A stretch of DNA of 64,000 bases from Gallionellaceae bacterium (GCA_030823955.1 JAVBYO010000036.1:1-64000), one strand, 5' to 3'. Positions 9,395 through 19,613 are shown, counted from the first letter of the stretch. Notes: generated by a model from the sequence alone, not told the origin. Made by a program: numbers and translations.

Positions 9395-9961
9395 TTACTG
9401 CTTGATGGCTTCGACCGGGATGGTCAATGTGACTTCATCACTCACGAAAGGAACGGCTTTGCTCATGTTGAAGTCGGAACGTTTGACCTTGGCCGTGGCA
9501 GTCGCACCACAGGCATCCTTCTTGACCATCGGATGCGGCATACAGAAGAACGAATTGACGGCCAGCGTCACCGGTTTGGTGATGCCTTTGATGGTCAGTT
9601 CCCCGTCCACCGCGACCAGTTTGTCGCCCTCGAATTTCATTTTCTTGGACTTGTAGGTGATGGTAGGGAACATCTCCGTGTCAAAGAAATCCGGCCCCTG
9701 GATATGGCTGTTGAATAAGGCATAACCGGTGTTGACCGATTTGGCGTCGATGGTCACATCCACAGCCCCGCTCTTGTTCGCGCGGTCGATGGTGATCGTG
9801 CCGGAAGTCTTATCGAAACGGCTCAACTGCACGGAGTAACCTAGGTGGTTGTATTCGAAACGGGGCAAGGTATGCGTGGGTTCGATCACGTAAGTCTCGG
9901 AGGCCGCACAGGCGGCAGAAGACAATAAAGAACCGATGGTGAGGGCGACTAATCTTTTCAT
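9395..9961 (-). CDS. YceI family periplasmic protein (copy 1)
   Basis: 188-residue secreted lipocalin-like protein. The signal peptide ends at CAA-SE. The mature part shows YceI features: YVIEPTHTLPRFEYNHLGYS, DVTIDAKSVNTGY, TYKSKKMKF and GELTIKGITKPVTL. YceI barrels bind isoprenoid-type lipids such as ubiquinone precursors. It has a Cys pair (FFCMPHP and KKDACGATA) absent from the neighbouring copy, possibly a disulfide. AAGGAG precedes the start. It is the last gene of the pirin-b561-YceI-YceI unit, 30 bp after the second copy. Confidence 0.93.
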   Translation of the reverse strand: MKRLVALTIGSLLSSAACAASETYVIEPTHTLPRFEYNHLGYSVQLSRFDKTSGTITIDRANKSGAVDVTIDAKSVNTGYALFNSHIQGPDFFDTEMFPTITYKSKKMKFEGDKLVAVDGELTIKGITKPVTLAVNSFFCMPHPMVKKDACGATATAKVKRSDFNMSKAVPFVSDEVTLTIPVEAIKQ

Positions 9962-9991
9962 GCTGTTCTCCTTGGGTGGTTGGGATAAAAA

Positions 9992-10564
9992 CTACTTCTT
10001 GCCGCTTGTTGCATTCACAACGAGGTGAAATCTGATCTGGATGTCATTGGCGACGGTGCTGACGTCCGCCCATGCCCCCTCTCCTATCGCATAATCCAGC
10101 CGCTTGAGGGTAAAGCTGCCGTCAAAGACTCCGCGTGTGCCGCTCGCCTGAAACGTCACGGGTGCGCTGATATCCAGAGTCTTGCCTTTGATACTCAGCC
10201 TGCCGGTGGCCTCGTAACGATTTGCTCCCACAGCCCTGATCCCGCTGGCGACAAAACTGGCGACAGGATGACTCTTGGCATTGAACCATAACTTACCGAG
10301 CACTTCCTCGTCCGCTTCGGCGGAACCGGTATCTATGCTGCTCACCCCGATATCTATCCTGGCCTGTGCCAGATTCAACCGTGCCGGGTCGAAGCTGATC
10401 TGTGCCGTGAACTGGTTGAACTTCCCTTCCAGCGGCACACCCATTTGTTTGTACGCGAAGGTGACCGAACTTTCCGTTGCGGACACTTGCTTGAACTCCA
10501 GCGCGGTAGCCTGTCCGCCCAGCAGCAATAGCCCCGTCATTACCATCATGCGCATACGGATCAT
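9992..10564 (-). CDS. YceI family periplasmic protein (copy 2)
   Basis: 190-residue YceI protein with signal peptide MIRMRMMVMTGLLLLGGQATA. The mature domain carries AQISFDPARLNLAQARIDIGVSSIDTG split over the usual strands, LGKLWFNAKSHPVASF and GRLSIKGKTLDIS. The start at 10564 overlaps the cytochrome b561 stop (ATGA). A longer frame extends to 11062 but runs antiparallel through b561 codons. It is quite diverged from copy 1, so this is an old duplication or two separate subfamilies. Pairing with b561 is a recurrent arrangement, suggesting electron transfer to a bound quinone-like ligand. Confidence 0.93.
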   Translation of the reverse strand: MIRMRMMVMTGLLLLGGQATALEFKQVSATESSVTFAYKQMGVPLEGKFNQFTAQISFDPARLNLAQARIDIGVSSIDTGSAEADEEVLGKLWFNAKSHPVASFVASGIRAVGANRYEATGRLSIKGKTLDISAPVTFQASGTRGVFDGSFTLKRLDYAIGEGAWADVSTVANDIQIRFHLVVNATSGKK

Positions 10565-11109
10565 TTGTTTATTCCTTTCGGCAACATGCGGGCGAGGATA
10601 TCGTCCCGGTCGATGAAGCGATGTTTGATCACTGCCGCGATATGCATCGCCACCAGCAGGAACAGAGCGAGATTCAATCCCTGATGCACCAGCGCCAACA
10701 ACTCGCCCAGTTCTTTGTCTTTCCCCAGCAGATCGGGCAAAGGCAACACACCGAACCATACCGTCTGAAAACCTTTGGCCGAACTCATCAGCCAGCCGGA
10801 CAAAGGCACGGCCAGGATCAGTGCATACAAGGCCATATGCGTGAGATGACTCACCACATGCTCCCAGCGTTGCAGCGTAGCGGGCAGCGGCGGTGGTGTA
10901 TGTGTGCTGCGCCACAACGCCCGCACCACCGCCAGCATCAACACCGTGATGCCCAGCCATTTGTGGTAGCTGTATAGCTGTAGTTTCGTCGGCGACAGCG
11001 GCAGGTCGTGCATATACACGCCAAGTGGAAAGGCTGCGAAGATGAGCAGCGCGACCAGCCAATGCAGGGTGATGGCGATATTGTCATAACGTGCGGAGAG
11101 TGGACTCAT
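10561..11109 (-). CDS. cytochrome b561 family membrane protein
   Basis: 182-residue four-helix integral membrane cytochrome. Helices are near residues 12-32, 50-66, 90-108 and 142-162. Candidate haem-ligand histidines are in ITLHWLVAL, YSYHKWLG, LALVHQGLNL and VAMHIAAVIKH. The group oxidises membrane quinols or superoxide in E. coli CybB. AGGAGC precedes the ATG. It lies 9 bp after pirin and overlaps the YceI start, so all four genes are probably one transcript. Confidence 0.92.
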   Translation of the reverse strand: MSPLSARYDNIAITLHWLVALLIFAAFPLGVYMHDLPLSPTKLQLYSYHKWLGITVLMLAVVRALWRSTHTPPPLPATLQRWEHVVSHLTHMALYALILAVPLSGWLMSSAKGFQTVWFGVLPLPDLLGKDKELGELLALVHQGLNLALFLLVAMHIAAVIKHRFIDRDDILARMLPKGINK

Positions 11110-11118
11110 GTTCGGCTC

Positions 11119-11985
11119 CTATGCGAAACGACCGTTCCTGAAATCATCCAGCGCCTGATGGATCTCGTCCTGTGTGTTCATCACGAACGGGCCGTATTGC
11201 ACGATAGCTTCGTTGAGCGGCTTGCCCGCGACCAGAATGAGACGCGCATCCTGACTGGCCGTCAAGCGCACACCGTCGGCTTCTGCCGCGTTGTCCAATA
11301 TTCCCATGCGCTGGTTCTCCACTTGCGTCTCGCCTACCTTCACCGCACCGCGATAGACATAGATGAAAGCGTTGTGCGTGACGGGCAATGCCGTGGAAAA
11401 TTCCGTCCCTGCCGGCAAATGAATATCCAGATAGAGCGGTTCAGTGGTCTCACGCGTCATTGCGCCGCTCACTCCGTTGCTGCTGCCCGCGATCACGCGC
11501 ACCTTAACACCGTCCGGCGTGGTGTATTCCGGGATCGTTGCGCTGGAAAAATCCTTGTACCAAGGCGCAGCCATCTTGTTGCTGGCAGGCAGGTTGAGCC
11601 ACAGCTGGAATCCTTCCATCACACCGTCTTCCTGCTCCGGAATCTCGGAGTGGATAGCTCCGCGCCCGGCGATCATCCATTGCATGCCCCCGTTCTCCAG
11701 CAGCCCCTCGTGCCCGGCACTGTCGCGATGACGCATGCGCCCCGCAAGCATATAAGTGATGGTTTCGAATCCCCGGTGCGGGTGGTCGGGGAAGCCGGCG
11801 ATGTAATCATCGGGGTTGTCGCTGCCGAACGCATCCAACATCAGGAATGGATCAAGGCGGCGCTGCAACTTGCCGGTCAACACGCGGGTGAGTTTCACCC
11901 CGGCACCGTCCGAGGTCGGGATACCTTCGATGAGCCTATCCACGGCTCGTGAATGTTCAAGTGGGCTGGGGATGACGATGTTCAT
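11119..11985 (-). CDS. pirin family protein
   Basis: 288-residue bicupin. The N-terminal cupin holds the metal site: HPHRGFETITYML and the downstream GLLENGGMQWMIAGRGAIHSE spread carries His and Glu ligands. Bacterial pirins act as quercetin-type dioxygenases or redox-sensing regulators. The start at 11985 has AGGAG 8 nt upstream; a further 12 in-frame residues are possible but lack a site. It is divergent from the LysR gene, with about 95 bp between, and leads the b561-YceI operon. The LysR protein is a likely regulator. Confidence 0.93.
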   Translation of the reverse strand: MNIVIPSPLEHSRAVDRLIEGIPTSDGAGVKLTRVLTGKLQRRLDPFLMLDAFGSDNPDDYIAGFPDHPHRGFETITYMLAGRMRHRDSAGHEGLLENGGMQWMIAGRGAIHSEIPEQEDGVMEGFQLWLNLPASNKMAAPWYKDFSSATIPEYTTPDGVKVRVIAGSSNGVSGAMTRETTEPLYLDIHLPAGTEFSTALPVTHNAFIYVYRGAVKVGETQVENQRMGILDNAAEADGVRLTASQDARLILVAGKPLNEAIVQYGPFVMNTQDEIHQALDDFRNGRFA

Positions 11986-12080
11986 GGCAGACTCCTGCGT
12001 GATGGGAGATAAAGTAGGCACATGGTAAGCATCTCGAAAAGATAGATAAAGTATGCATAGCGAGATAAACTATCCCATAT

Positions 12081-12986
12081 ATGGAACAAAAAAACCTTTC
12101 CGCAGATGATCTATTGCTGTTCGCCACCATCGTCGAACAAGAGAGCTTGGTGCGCGCCTCCGAACATCTGGGTATGCCCAAGGCCACCGTCTCGCGGCGA
12201 CTAGCCAATCTGGAAGAATTGCTGGGGCAGCGGCTGCTGATACGCACCACGCGCCGTCTGACACTCACCGATTTTGGCCGGGAATTCCTCGACCACAGCC
12301 GCCGTGTGGCGGAAGAAGTGGCGACCGTGCAGGATTTCGTGCGCAGTCAGGATGTACAGCCACGCGGCAAGTTGCGCGTCTCCATGCCGGAGGATTACGC
12401 CCGGCATACTCTGTCGCGCGCGCTCGCCACCTTCATCGAAACCTACGCCGAAGTGCAACTCGACCTCGACCTCAGTTCGCGCCATGTCGATCTCATCGGT
12501 GAACGTTTCGATCTGGCGATCCGCATGGGGCCGCTGAAAGACGATTCCACGCTCGCGGCACGCAAAATCGACGAGGCGCAGATGGGACTGTATGCCAGCC
12601 CCATCTATCTGGCCCTGCATCCGGCACCGAACTCACCGGATGAACTGTCGCAACATAGCTCGGTGCGTATGCTGTCCGATCTCGGCCAGGCTATCCCCTG
12701 GCGTTTATCGTGTGGTAAAGCCCTTTGGGAAGGAGTGCCGCCCGGTCGTTTGACGCTGAATTCGCCCGGCGTCATCCAGCAACTGTTGCTGGATGGGGCG
12801 GGGATAGGCATCTTGCCGACTCGTTTCGCGCAAGAAGATGTGCGCCTGAAACGACTGCTGCGTGTGCTGCCGGAATGGAGTCTGCCCACAGTGCCAGCCT
12901 GGGCTGTGATGCCGACGCGACGTTATCTACCGGCCAAGACACGTGCCTTTCTGGCCCATATCGAGCAGTTCATGGATAAAGGATAG
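12081..12986 (+). CDS. LysR family transcriptional regulator
   Basis: 301-residue LysR regulator. The winged helix-turn-helix is at residues 6-65 (LLLFATIVEQESLVRASEHL, KATVSRRLANLEELLGQRL, TRRLTLTDFG), followed by a substrate-binding domain opening near residue 90 (GKLRVSMPEDY). The AaeR/DsdC-like YhaJ-type subgroup with RATVSRRL often sits beside pirin and quinone or aromatic stress genes. It is transcribed divergently from the pirin operon, the usual LysR position for its target. The inducer is unknown. Confidence 0.93.
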   Translation: MEQKNLSADDLLLFATIVEQESLVRASEHLGMPKATVSRRLANLEELLGQRLLIRTTRRLTLTDFGREFLDHSRRVAEEVATVQDFVRSQDVQPRGKLRVSMPEDYARHTLSRALATFIETYAEVQLDLDLSSRHVDLIGERFDLAIRMGPLKDDSTLAARKIDEAQMGLYASPIYLALHPAPNSPDELSQHSSVRMLSDLGQAIPWRLSCGKALWEGVPPGRLTLNSPGVIQQLLLDGAGIGILPTRFAQEDVRLKRLLRVLPEWSLPTVPAWAVMPTRRYLPAKTRAFLAHIEQFMDKG

Positions 12987-13142
12987 GAACTCGCGCGAGC
13001 ACATGCATCGTCAACGGCAGATGCAACTTTCATATTTTCGGTGGTAATCTACACACATCCGCTGCTGCTCCCGATCTGCCGCGCTCCGACAGCGCGGAAA
13101 TTTCCGGCCACACAGCGCAACCGTTTTATCATCAGGTTAACC

Positions 13143-13397
13143 ATGCAATCGCTCGATCTCATTGGCAGCCTTGCCGCCACCCTCACCACCACGGCCTTTG
13201 TTCCGCAGGTATGGAAAATATGGCAGACCCGCCATACCCATGACATCTCGCTCGGCATGTATGTCGCTTTCACCTGCGGCGTGGCACTATGGCTGTTATA
13301 CGGCACCCTGCTCGGCTCCTGGCCCATCATCATCGCCAACGCCATCACGGTCTGCCTGGCGGGTACGGTTTTGTTCATGAAACTGCGCTTCGGCTAA
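13143..13397 (+). CDS. SemiSWEET-type transporter
   Basis: 84-residue triple-helix bundle protein, a half-transporter that dimerises to move sugars. Helix 1 carries the PQ motif (TTTAFVPQVWKIW), helix 2 is MYVAFTCGVALWLLYG and helix 3 is PIIIANAITVCLAGTVLFM. The short ATG at 13143 gives the standard length; the upstream in-frame extension to 13041 adds a hydrophilic lead with no homology. It is a single gene between the LysR and HD-GYP genes. The transported substrate is not predictable. Confidence 0.9.
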   Translation: MQSLDLIGSLAATLTTTAFVPQVWKIWQTRHTHDISLGMYVAFTCGVALWLLYGTLLGSWPIIIANAITVCLAGTVLFMKLRFG

Positions 13398-13456
13398 ATG
13401 CCCACCCTAAAGCGGTTTGGTTATAATCAACGCAAGCTCTGCGGAGAATCAACTTC

Positions 13457-14668
13457 ATGCTGAAAAAGATCAACGTTCGTGACTTGCGCATCGGGATGTT
13501 CGTTCAGGAATTATGCGGCAGCTGGATGGATCACCCCTTCTGGAAAAAGTCGTTCGAACTGGCCGACCCCAACGATTTACACACATTGCAGACATGCGGT
13601 TTGCAGGAGGTCTGGATTGATACGACACTCGGTCTGGATGTCTCCGCCGATGTCGAGGTCACCACTGCGGAGGAAGAGCGGAAGAAGGTTGAAGCTGAGC
13701 TGACAAAAGCCGCGCAAAGCGAGATCAAAATCGAAGCACGTGTCTCCATGCAGGAAGAGGTTGTGCGTGCACGCAAGTTGCAGGAAAAAAGCAAAGCCGC
13801 CGTGACCTCGATGTTCCACGAGGCACGTATGGGCAACGCGATCGATGTGTCCGGGGCCGAACCGCTGGTGGACGAGATCAACCAGTCCGTCTCGCGCAAT
13901 CCCGAAGCTTTCCTGAATATCTCCCGCCTGAAAAACAAAGACGATTACACCTATCTGCATTCCGTGGCCGTCTGCGCGTTGATGATCGCACTCGGCAAAC
14001 AGCTAGGCCTGTCCGCCACGGACATCAAGGATGCCGGGATGGCCGGTCTGCTGCACGACGTGGGCAAAATGATGATCCCCGACGATGTACTCAACAAGCC
14101 CGGCAAACTGACCGATGCGGAGTTCGAGATCATCAAGAACCATCCGCGCAAAGGCTGGGAAGTGCTGAATATCTCGGATGCGAATCCTGTTGCACTGGAT
14201 GTCGTCCTGCACCATCACGAGCGGGTGGACGGTACCGGTTATCCGGAAAAAATCTCGGGCGAGGCGCTCTCCCTGTTCGCCCGCATGGGCGCGGTATGCG
14301 ATGTCTATGACGCGCTCACCTCCAACCGCTGTTACAAGGCCGGCTGGGAACCCGCCGAAGCACTGCGCAAGATGGCCGAATGGAAGAACGGGCATTTCGA
14401 CGAGCGCATTTTCCACGCCTTCGTTAAGACCATAGGCATCTACCCTTCCGGCACTTTAGTAAGACTCAAGTCAGGAAGACTCGCTATAGTCATCGAGCAG
14501 ACCGAAAAAAGCCTGCTCACGCCGATCGTAAAAGTCTTTTTCTCGACAAAATCGAACGAACCCATCATGCCGGAGATGTTGAACCTTGCAAAATTGACCG
14601 ACGCCATCGCCAACGTCGAACAGGCCGAAAAATGGGGCTTCGACCTGAAACAACTCACCGGCTTTTGA
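13457..14668 (+). CDS. HD-GYP domain phosphodiesterase (copy 1)
   Basis: 403-residue cytosolic protein expected to hydrolyse cyclic di-GMP. The N-terminal DUF3391 ([20 protein letters not shown]) is followed by a charged coiled segment and the HD-GYP domain at about 150-330. The metal site is [11 protein letters not shown], then [11 protein letters not shown], with all HD and GYP residues intact. A TATAAT hexamer at 13422-13427 and GGAG 7 nt before the ATG suggest a separate promoter. It is homologous along its whole length to the copy at 19614. It lies upstream of acs with 64 bp between. Confidence 0.93.
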   Translation: MLKKINVRDLRIGMFVQELCGSWMDHPFWKKSFELADPNDLHTLQTCGLQEVWIDTTLGLDVSADVEVTTAEEERKKVEAELTKAAQSEIKIEARVSMQEEVVRARKLQEKSKAAVTSMFHEARMGNAIDVSGAEPLVDEINQSVSRNPEAFLNISRLKNKDDYTYLHSVAVCALMIALGKQLGLSATDIKDAGMAGLLHDVGKMMIPDDVLNKPGKLTDAEFEIIKNHPRKGWEVLNISDANPVALDVVLHHHERVDGTGYPEKISGEALSLFARMGAVCDVYDALTSNRCYKAGWEPAEALRKMAEWKNGHFDERIFHAFVKTIGIYPSGTLVRLKSGRLAIVIEQTEKSLLTPIVKVFFSTKSNEPIMPEMLNLAKLTDAIANVEQAEKWGFDLKQLTGF

Positions 14669-14732
14669 GCGATGCCTATCACACTGCTACGCCTTATCCC
14701 GTCAATCCAATAAACAGAACAGAGGAGACTGT

Positions 14733-16694
14733 ATGTCCATCGAATCCAGCCTAAACGAAACCCGCGTCTTTAAACCCACCGAGGCCTTCGTGGCACAGGC
14801 TAATGTCTCCGGCATGGCAACCTATCAGGCGATGGCCAAAGCGGCACAGGACGATTACCAGGGTTACTGGGCAAAGCTGGCGCGCGAAAACATCCAATGG
14901 AAAACACCGTTCAGCAAAATCCTGGATGAAAGCAACGCGCCGTTCTACAAATGGTTCGAAGACGGCCAACTGAATGTCTCCTACAACTGCCTGGACAAAC
15001 ATCTGGCGACCCAAGGCGACAAGACTGCCATCATCTTCGAAGCGGATGACGGCACGGTCACCAAGATCAATTACCGCGACCTGCATGCCCGCGTGTGCCA
15101 GTTCGCCAATGGTCTCAAGGCACGCAACATCAAAAAAGGCGACCGCGTCGTCATCTATATGCCAATGAGCATCGAAGCGGTGATCGCCATGCAAGCCTGC
15201 GCCCGCATCGGCGCGATCCATTCCGTGGTGTTCGGTGGCTTCTCCTCCAAGAGCCTGCACGAACGTATCACCGACGCACAAGCCGTGGCTGTCATCACCT
15301 CCGACGGCCAGTTCCGTGGTGGCAAGGCGATGGCACTCAAGCCCGCCGTGGATGAGGCGCTGACTATGGGCGGCTGCGAAGGTGTACACACCGTCATCGT
15401 CTATCAGCGCACCAAAGGTGAAGTGCAATGGAACCAGAACAACGTCTGGTGGCACGACGTCATCGCCGGACAAGGCAACACTTGCGAACCGGAATGGGTC
15501 GGTGCCGAACACCCGCTGTTCATCCTCTACACCTCCGGCTCCACCGGCAAGCCCAAGGGCGTGCAACACTCCAGCGGCGGTTACCTGCTGGGCACGCTGG
15601 TCTCGCTGAAATGGGTGTTCGACTACAAAGACTCCGACATTTTCTGGTGTACCGCCGACGTGGGCTGGATCACCGGCCACAGCTATGTCGCTTACGGCCC
15701 CTTGGCCATCGGTGCGACTCAGGTCGTGTTCGAAGGTGTGCCGACCTACCCGGATGCAGGCCGTTTCTGGAAGATGATCCAGGCTCACAAGGTCACCACG
15801 TTTTACACTGCACCGACCGCGATCCGCTCACTGATCAAACTCGGCGGCGACCTGCCAACCAAATACGACCTATCCTCGCTACGCCTGCTGGGCTCGGTGG
15901 GTGAACCGATCAACCCGGAAGCCTGGATGTGGTACTACAACACCGTCGGCGGCGCCCGTTGCCCTATCGTGGACACTTGGTGGCAGACCGAAACCGGTTG
16001 CCACATGATCGCCCCGCTGCCGGGTGCGATGCCGATCAAACCCGGCACCTGTACCCTGCCGCTACCCGGCATCATGGCCACCATCGTCAACGAAGCAGGC
16101 GACGAAGTATTCGACCAGCACGGCGGTTTCCTCGTCATCAAGAAACCTTTCCCGTCACAGATCCGCACCATCTGGGGTGACCCGGAGCGTTACAAGAAAG
16201 GCTACTTCCCCGAAGAGATGAAGGGTGCCTATCTGGCGGGCGATTCCGCACACCGCGACGAAGACGGCTATTTCTGGATCATGGGCCGTATCGACGATGT
16301 GCTAAACGTCTCCGGCCACCGTCTCGGCACCATGGAGATCGAATCCGCACTGGTCGCCAACCCGCTGGTGGCGGAAGCTGCCGTGGTGGGCAAACCGCAC
16401 GAGATCAAGGGCGAGGCTGTGGTCGCTTTCGTGGTGTTGAAAGGTGCCCGTCCATCCGATGCCGCCGGGGTCAAAAAACTGGCCGAGGAATTGCGCAACT
16501 GGGTGGGCAAGGAGATCGGCCCGATCGCCAAACCGGACGAGATCCGCTTCGGCGAGAACCTGCCCAAGACCCGCTCCGGCAAGATCATGCGCCGTCTGTT
16601 GCGCGCCATCGCCAAAGGTGAAGAGATCACCCAAGACGTTTCCACACTGGAAAACCCGGCCATTCTGGAACAATTGAAGGAAGTGATTAAATAA
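14733..16694 (+). CDS. acs: acetyl-CoA synthetase
   Basis: 653-residue AMP-forming acetate-CoA ligase that activates acetate via acetyl-AMP. Signatures in order: [13 protein letters not shown] (ATP binding), [37 protein letters not shown] split by the hinge, and the C-terminal [11 protein letters not shown] with the lysine that is regulated by acetylation. Length matches the family. GAGGAG precedes the ATG. A strong terminator follows. It allows use of external acetate or salvage of overflow acetate. Confidence 0.97.
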   Translation: MSIESSLNETRVFKPTEAFVAQANVSGMATYQAMAKAAQDDYQGYWAKLARENIQWKTPFSKILDESNAPFYKWFEDGQLNVSYNCLDKHLATQGDKTAIIFEADDGTVTKINYRDLHARVCQFANGLKARNIKKGDRVVIYMPMSIEAVIAMQACARIGAIHSVVFGGFSSKSLHERITDAQAVAVITSDGQFRGGKAMALKPAVDEALTMGGCEGVHTVIVYQRTKGEVQWNQNNVWWHDVIAGQGNTCEPEWVGAEHPLFILYTSGSTGKPKGVQHSSGGYLLGTLVSLKWVFDYKDSDIFWCTADVGWITGHSYVAYGPLAIGATQVVFEGVPTYPDAGRFWKMIQAHKVTTFYTAPTAIRSLIKLGGDLPTKYDLSSLRLLGSVGEPINPEAWMWYYNTVGGARCPIVDTWWQTETGCHMIAPLPGAMPIKPGTCTLPLPGIMATIVNEAGDEVFDQHGGFLVIKKPFPSQIRTIWGDPERYKKGYFPEEMKGAYLAGDSAHRDEDGYFWIMGRIDDVLNVSGHRLGTMEIESALVANPLVAEAAVVGKPHEIKGEAVVAFVVLKGARPSDAAGVKKLAEELRNWVGKEIGPIAKPDEIRFGENLPKTRSGKIMRRLLRAIAKGEEITQDVSTLENPAILEQLKEVIK

Positions 16695-16745
16695 TCATGG
16701 ACGGGTTGTGATGAAGGCCAGCTTGGCTTCATCATCCATAAGAGA

Positions 16746-16770
16746 GGGCAGCCTAGGCTGCCCTTTTCTT
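16746..16770 (+). terminator. rho-independent terminator after acs
   Basis: GGGCAGC-CTAG-GCTGCCC (16746-16763), a perfect 7-bp stem closing a 4-nt self-complementary loop, followed by TTTTCTTT. It faces the end of the convergent minus-strand gene, whose stop begins right after the T-run, so it may serve both directions in part. Confidence 0.85.
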
Positions 16771-17384
16771 TACCAGGTTAGCTTGATAGCCACCGCCATA
16801 CCAACGGCTCCGGCTATCGCTGTTCCAGCATGGCTGACCTGTCCCGTGCTCTGGCTGGCGGACTTCTGCACCGCGTAAGCCATCAACGCTGCGCCGGTCA
16901 CGCCTAACAACACATGCAGATTGTCCGGGTCAGTCCAGCCGTCTTCCGTGCTGAAGTCGTCCCAGTGAGAGTACAGACCGGTCGCAATGGTAGCCGCAGC
17001 GAATGCCGTGGTGGCATAAGCCAGTTTGGCGTGTGTGCCATTCATATCCCGCTGCTGGTTGGCCGCACAGTTATGCTCACATCCCTCCGATGCCGTCATC
17101 GCAGTCAATCCCGCCAGGGCGATGGTTCCCAGCCCCAGATATTGGTGTGCATTACTTCCCGACCACAATGGCGGTTCGAACTGGGCTGCCGCCGCAACGC
17201 TGTTTGACTTGTTTCCGACCTGATCTGCCCCGCCTTCATTCGCTGCCAGCATGGCTCGCGGCGACTGTTTCACCTCCGCCGGTAGCGACAGATCCAAGCC
17301 CTGCTCCGTAGCACTAACCGTACCGGACAACGCCGCAAAACACAGACCCGCAGCCAATCGCCCCAGTCGCACCGTTACTTTCAT
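16770..17384 (-). CDS. small exported/membrane protein of unknown function
   Basis: 204-residue protein not assigned to a named family. The signal peptide (LGRLAAGLCFAALSGTVSA) is followed by a polar stretch and then four hydrophobic segments, three preceded or ended by histidines: NAHQYLGLGTIALAGLTA, THAKLAYATTAFAAATIATGLYSH-like, NLHVLLGVTGAALMAYAV and SHAGTAIAGAVGMAVAIKL. Between helices 1 and 2 lies a Cys pair (EGCEHNCAA). The regularly placed His at helix ends recalls b-type haem membrane proteins, but this is inference. The start at 17384 has AAGGAGAG upstream. It stands alone, convergent with acs. Confidence 0.65.
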   Translation of the reverse strand: MKVTVRLGRLAAGLCFAALSGTVSATEQGLDLSLPAEVKQSPRAMLAANEGGADQVGNKSNSVAAAAQFEPPLWSGSNAHQYLGLGTIALAGLTAMTASEGCEHNCAANQQRDMNGTHAKLAYATTAFAAATIATGLYSHWDDFSTEDGWTDPDNLHVLLGVTGAALMAYAVQKSASQSTGQVSHAGTAIAGAVGMAVAIKLTW

Positions 17385-17625
17385 ATTCTCTCCTTGATTA
17401 CTGATATCCGGCTCCGAATTATCGAACATCTTCGGTCACCTGCAAACTTGACAACAAGACACCGCTGACTTAGCCCAAGCAGCTTGCCAAAATCAACCGG
17501 GCGAACTCTGACATGGCGCAGGAATATTTGGTTCCATGCCTACATAAAGACCTTGCCCTCGCGTAAAATCGCCCCTTGTTGCGACATGGCACTTCACTCA
17601 TACCTGCGGTTTAGATCGTTATCCC

Positions 17626-19608
17626 TTGCTCACTGCCGAACAACTCACTGCCTTGTTTGCTCCCGATGGTGCATTGTCCGCCAACATCGAGAACTTCCGC
17701 GCGCGCCCGCAACAGGTGGAACTGGCACAAGCCATCGCCGAAGCCATCAACCACAACGGCCAGTTGATCGCCGAAGCGGGTACCGGCACGGGCAAGACCT
17801 TCGCCTATCTCGTCCCCTCCCTGCTGGCGGGAGGAAAAGTCGTCATCTCGACCGGAACCAAGAACCTGCAAGACCAGTTGTTCCAGCGCGACCTGCCCAC
17901 GGTGCGTGATGCACTCAAGGTGCCGATCTCCATCGCCCTGCTCAAGGGGCGTTCGAACTATGTCTGCCATTACCACCTGGCGCGCACACAAAGCGACGGC
18001 ACGTTCAAGACACGCGAAGATGTGCGCCATCTGGGCAAGATCGTGAACTACGCCAAAGTGACACAATCCGGCGACAAGAGCGGACTCGCCGATGTCCCCG
18101 AAAATGCACCGATCTGGATGCAAGTGACCTCCACGCGCGAAAACTGCCTGGGGCAGGAATGCCCGCAGCACAAGGAATGTTTCATACTCAAGGCGCGCAA
18201 GGAAGCGATGGAGGCCGATGTGGTCGTGGTCAACCATCATCTGTTCTTTGCCGATGTGATGCTGCGTGATGAAGGTGTGGCGGAATTGCTGCCCGCCTGC
18301 AACACGGTGATCTTCGACGAAGCGCATCAGTTACCCGAGACCGCCAGCCTGTTCTTCGGCGCAAGCACTTCCACTTCGCAACTGCTCGATCTCGCGCGCG
18401 ACAGCCGCATCGAGGCACTCAGCCACGCACGTGATTTTGCCCCGTTGCCACTGGCCTGCGACGGACTGGAAAAGACCGCGCGCGACCTCAGGCTGGTATT
18501 CAAGAAACAGGAAGGACGGATGCCGGCGGATGCCGCCAAAGACCTGAGCGGCTGGAACGAGGCACTCGACGCGCTGGACAAGCAGCTTGGTGCGCTGAAC
18601 GCATTGCTGGAGAAACAGGGCGAACGCAGTGAAGGTCTGGAGAATTGCCGGCAACGCGGGCTGGCGCTGGAGCAACAACTCGAACAATGGCGTGACGAAG
18701 GAACGACAGACCAAGTGCGCTGGCTGGAAGTGTTCCACCATTCCGTGGTGCTCAACACCACCCCGCTGTCCATCGCGGAGATCTTTGCCAAACAGATCGG
18801 CGGACATCCGCGCGCCTGGATCTTCACCTCTGCCACGCTGGCGGTGAAACAGAACTTCGCACACTATCAGGCCGAGATGGGCTTGCCGGATGCGCGTACC
18901 GCCTGTTGGGACAGCCCGTTCAACTATCAGGAACAGGCGCTGCTGTATGTGCCGCAAGACATGCCGGAACCGAACAGCGCAGGTTATACCGATGCCGTGA
19001 TACAAGCCGCCTTGCCGCTAATCGAGGCCAGCAAAGGCCGCGCCTTCCTGCTGTTCACCAGCTTGCGTGCCATGCAACGCGCCTACGAGATCCTGCAAGC
19101 GGAATTCGACCGCAAGAACCTGAAATACCCGCTGATGATGCAGGGCGAAGGCTCGCGCAACGAATTGCTGAGCCGTTTCCGCGAACATGGCAACGCGGTA
19201 CTGCTGGGCAGCCAGTCGTTCTGGGAAGGAGTGGATGTACGCGGCGAGGCACTGTCACTGGTGGTGATCGACAAACTGCCGTTCGCACCGCCGGATGATC
19301 CGGTGCTGGCGGCACGTATCGCGCAGATATCCAAACAGGGGCGCAATGCTTTTATGGAGTACCAGTTGCCGCGCACCGTGATCAATCTCAAGCAGGGGGC
19401 GGGACGCTTGATCCGCGATGAAGGTGACCGCGGCGTCCTGATGATCTGCGACCCGCGTCTGATTTCCAAACACTACGGCAAGCGCATCTGGCAAAGTCTG
19501 CCACCGTTCAAACGCACGCGCGATGCAAACGAGGCGACCGGCTTCTTTACCCGGCAGAGCCCCATCGCCGAATCACAACCCGCCGCTGCCGATACCGCAA
19601 CAGCCTAA
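17626..19608 (+). CDS. DinG/YoaA-type ATP-dependent DNA helicase
   Basis: 660-residue superfamily 2 XPD-like 5'-3' helicase. Walker A is EAGTGTGKTFAYLVPS near residue 50 and the DEAH box is VIFDEAHQLPE. Between them four cysteines (VCHYHL, NCLGQECPQHKECFI) suit an iron-sulfur cluster. Motif VI, QGAGRLIRDEGDRG, is near the C terminus. Length fits YoaA/DinG. The first usable start is a TTG at 17626 with a poor ribosome-binding site, and no upstream ATG fits the frame, so the 5' end is uncertain by a few codons. Role: DNA repair and unwinding of R-loops or forks. Confidence 0.92.
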   Translation: MLTAEQLTALFAPDGALSANIENFRARPQQVELAQAIAEAINHNGQLIAEAGTGTGKTFAYLVPSLLAGGKVVISTGTKNLQDQLFQRDLPTVRDALKVPISIALLKGRSNYVCHYHLARTQSDGTFKTREDVRHLGKIVNYAKVTQSGDKSGLADVPENAPIWMQVTSTRENCLGQECPQHKECFILKARKEAMEADVVVVNHHLFFADVMLRDEGVAELLPACNTVIFDEAHQLPETASLFFGASTSTSQLLDLARDSRIEALSHARDFAPLPLACDGLEKTARDLRLVFKKQEGRMPADAAKDLSGWNEALDALDKQLGALNALLEKQGERSEGLENCRQRGLALEQQLEQWRDEGTTDQVRWLEVFHHSVVLNTTPLSIAEIFAKQIGGHPRAWIFTSATLAVKQNFAHYQAEMGLPDARTACWDSPFNYQEQALLYVPQDMPEPNSAGYTDAVIQAALPLIEASKGRAFLLFTSLRAMQRAYEILQAEFDRKNLKYPLMMQGEGSRNELLSRFREHGNAVLLGSQSFWEGVDVRGEALSLVVIDKLPFAPPDDPVLAARIAQISKQGRNAFMEYQLPRTVINLKQGAGRLIRDEGDRGVLMICDPRLISKHYGKRIWQSLPPFKRTRDANEATGFFTRQSPIAESQPAAADTATA

Positions 19609-19613
19609 AGGCG

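Noticed and set aside
14751-15788. 345-codon minus-strand ORF
   Set aside because: Lies wholly inside acs on the opposite strand; the acs frame is an unambiguous enzyme.
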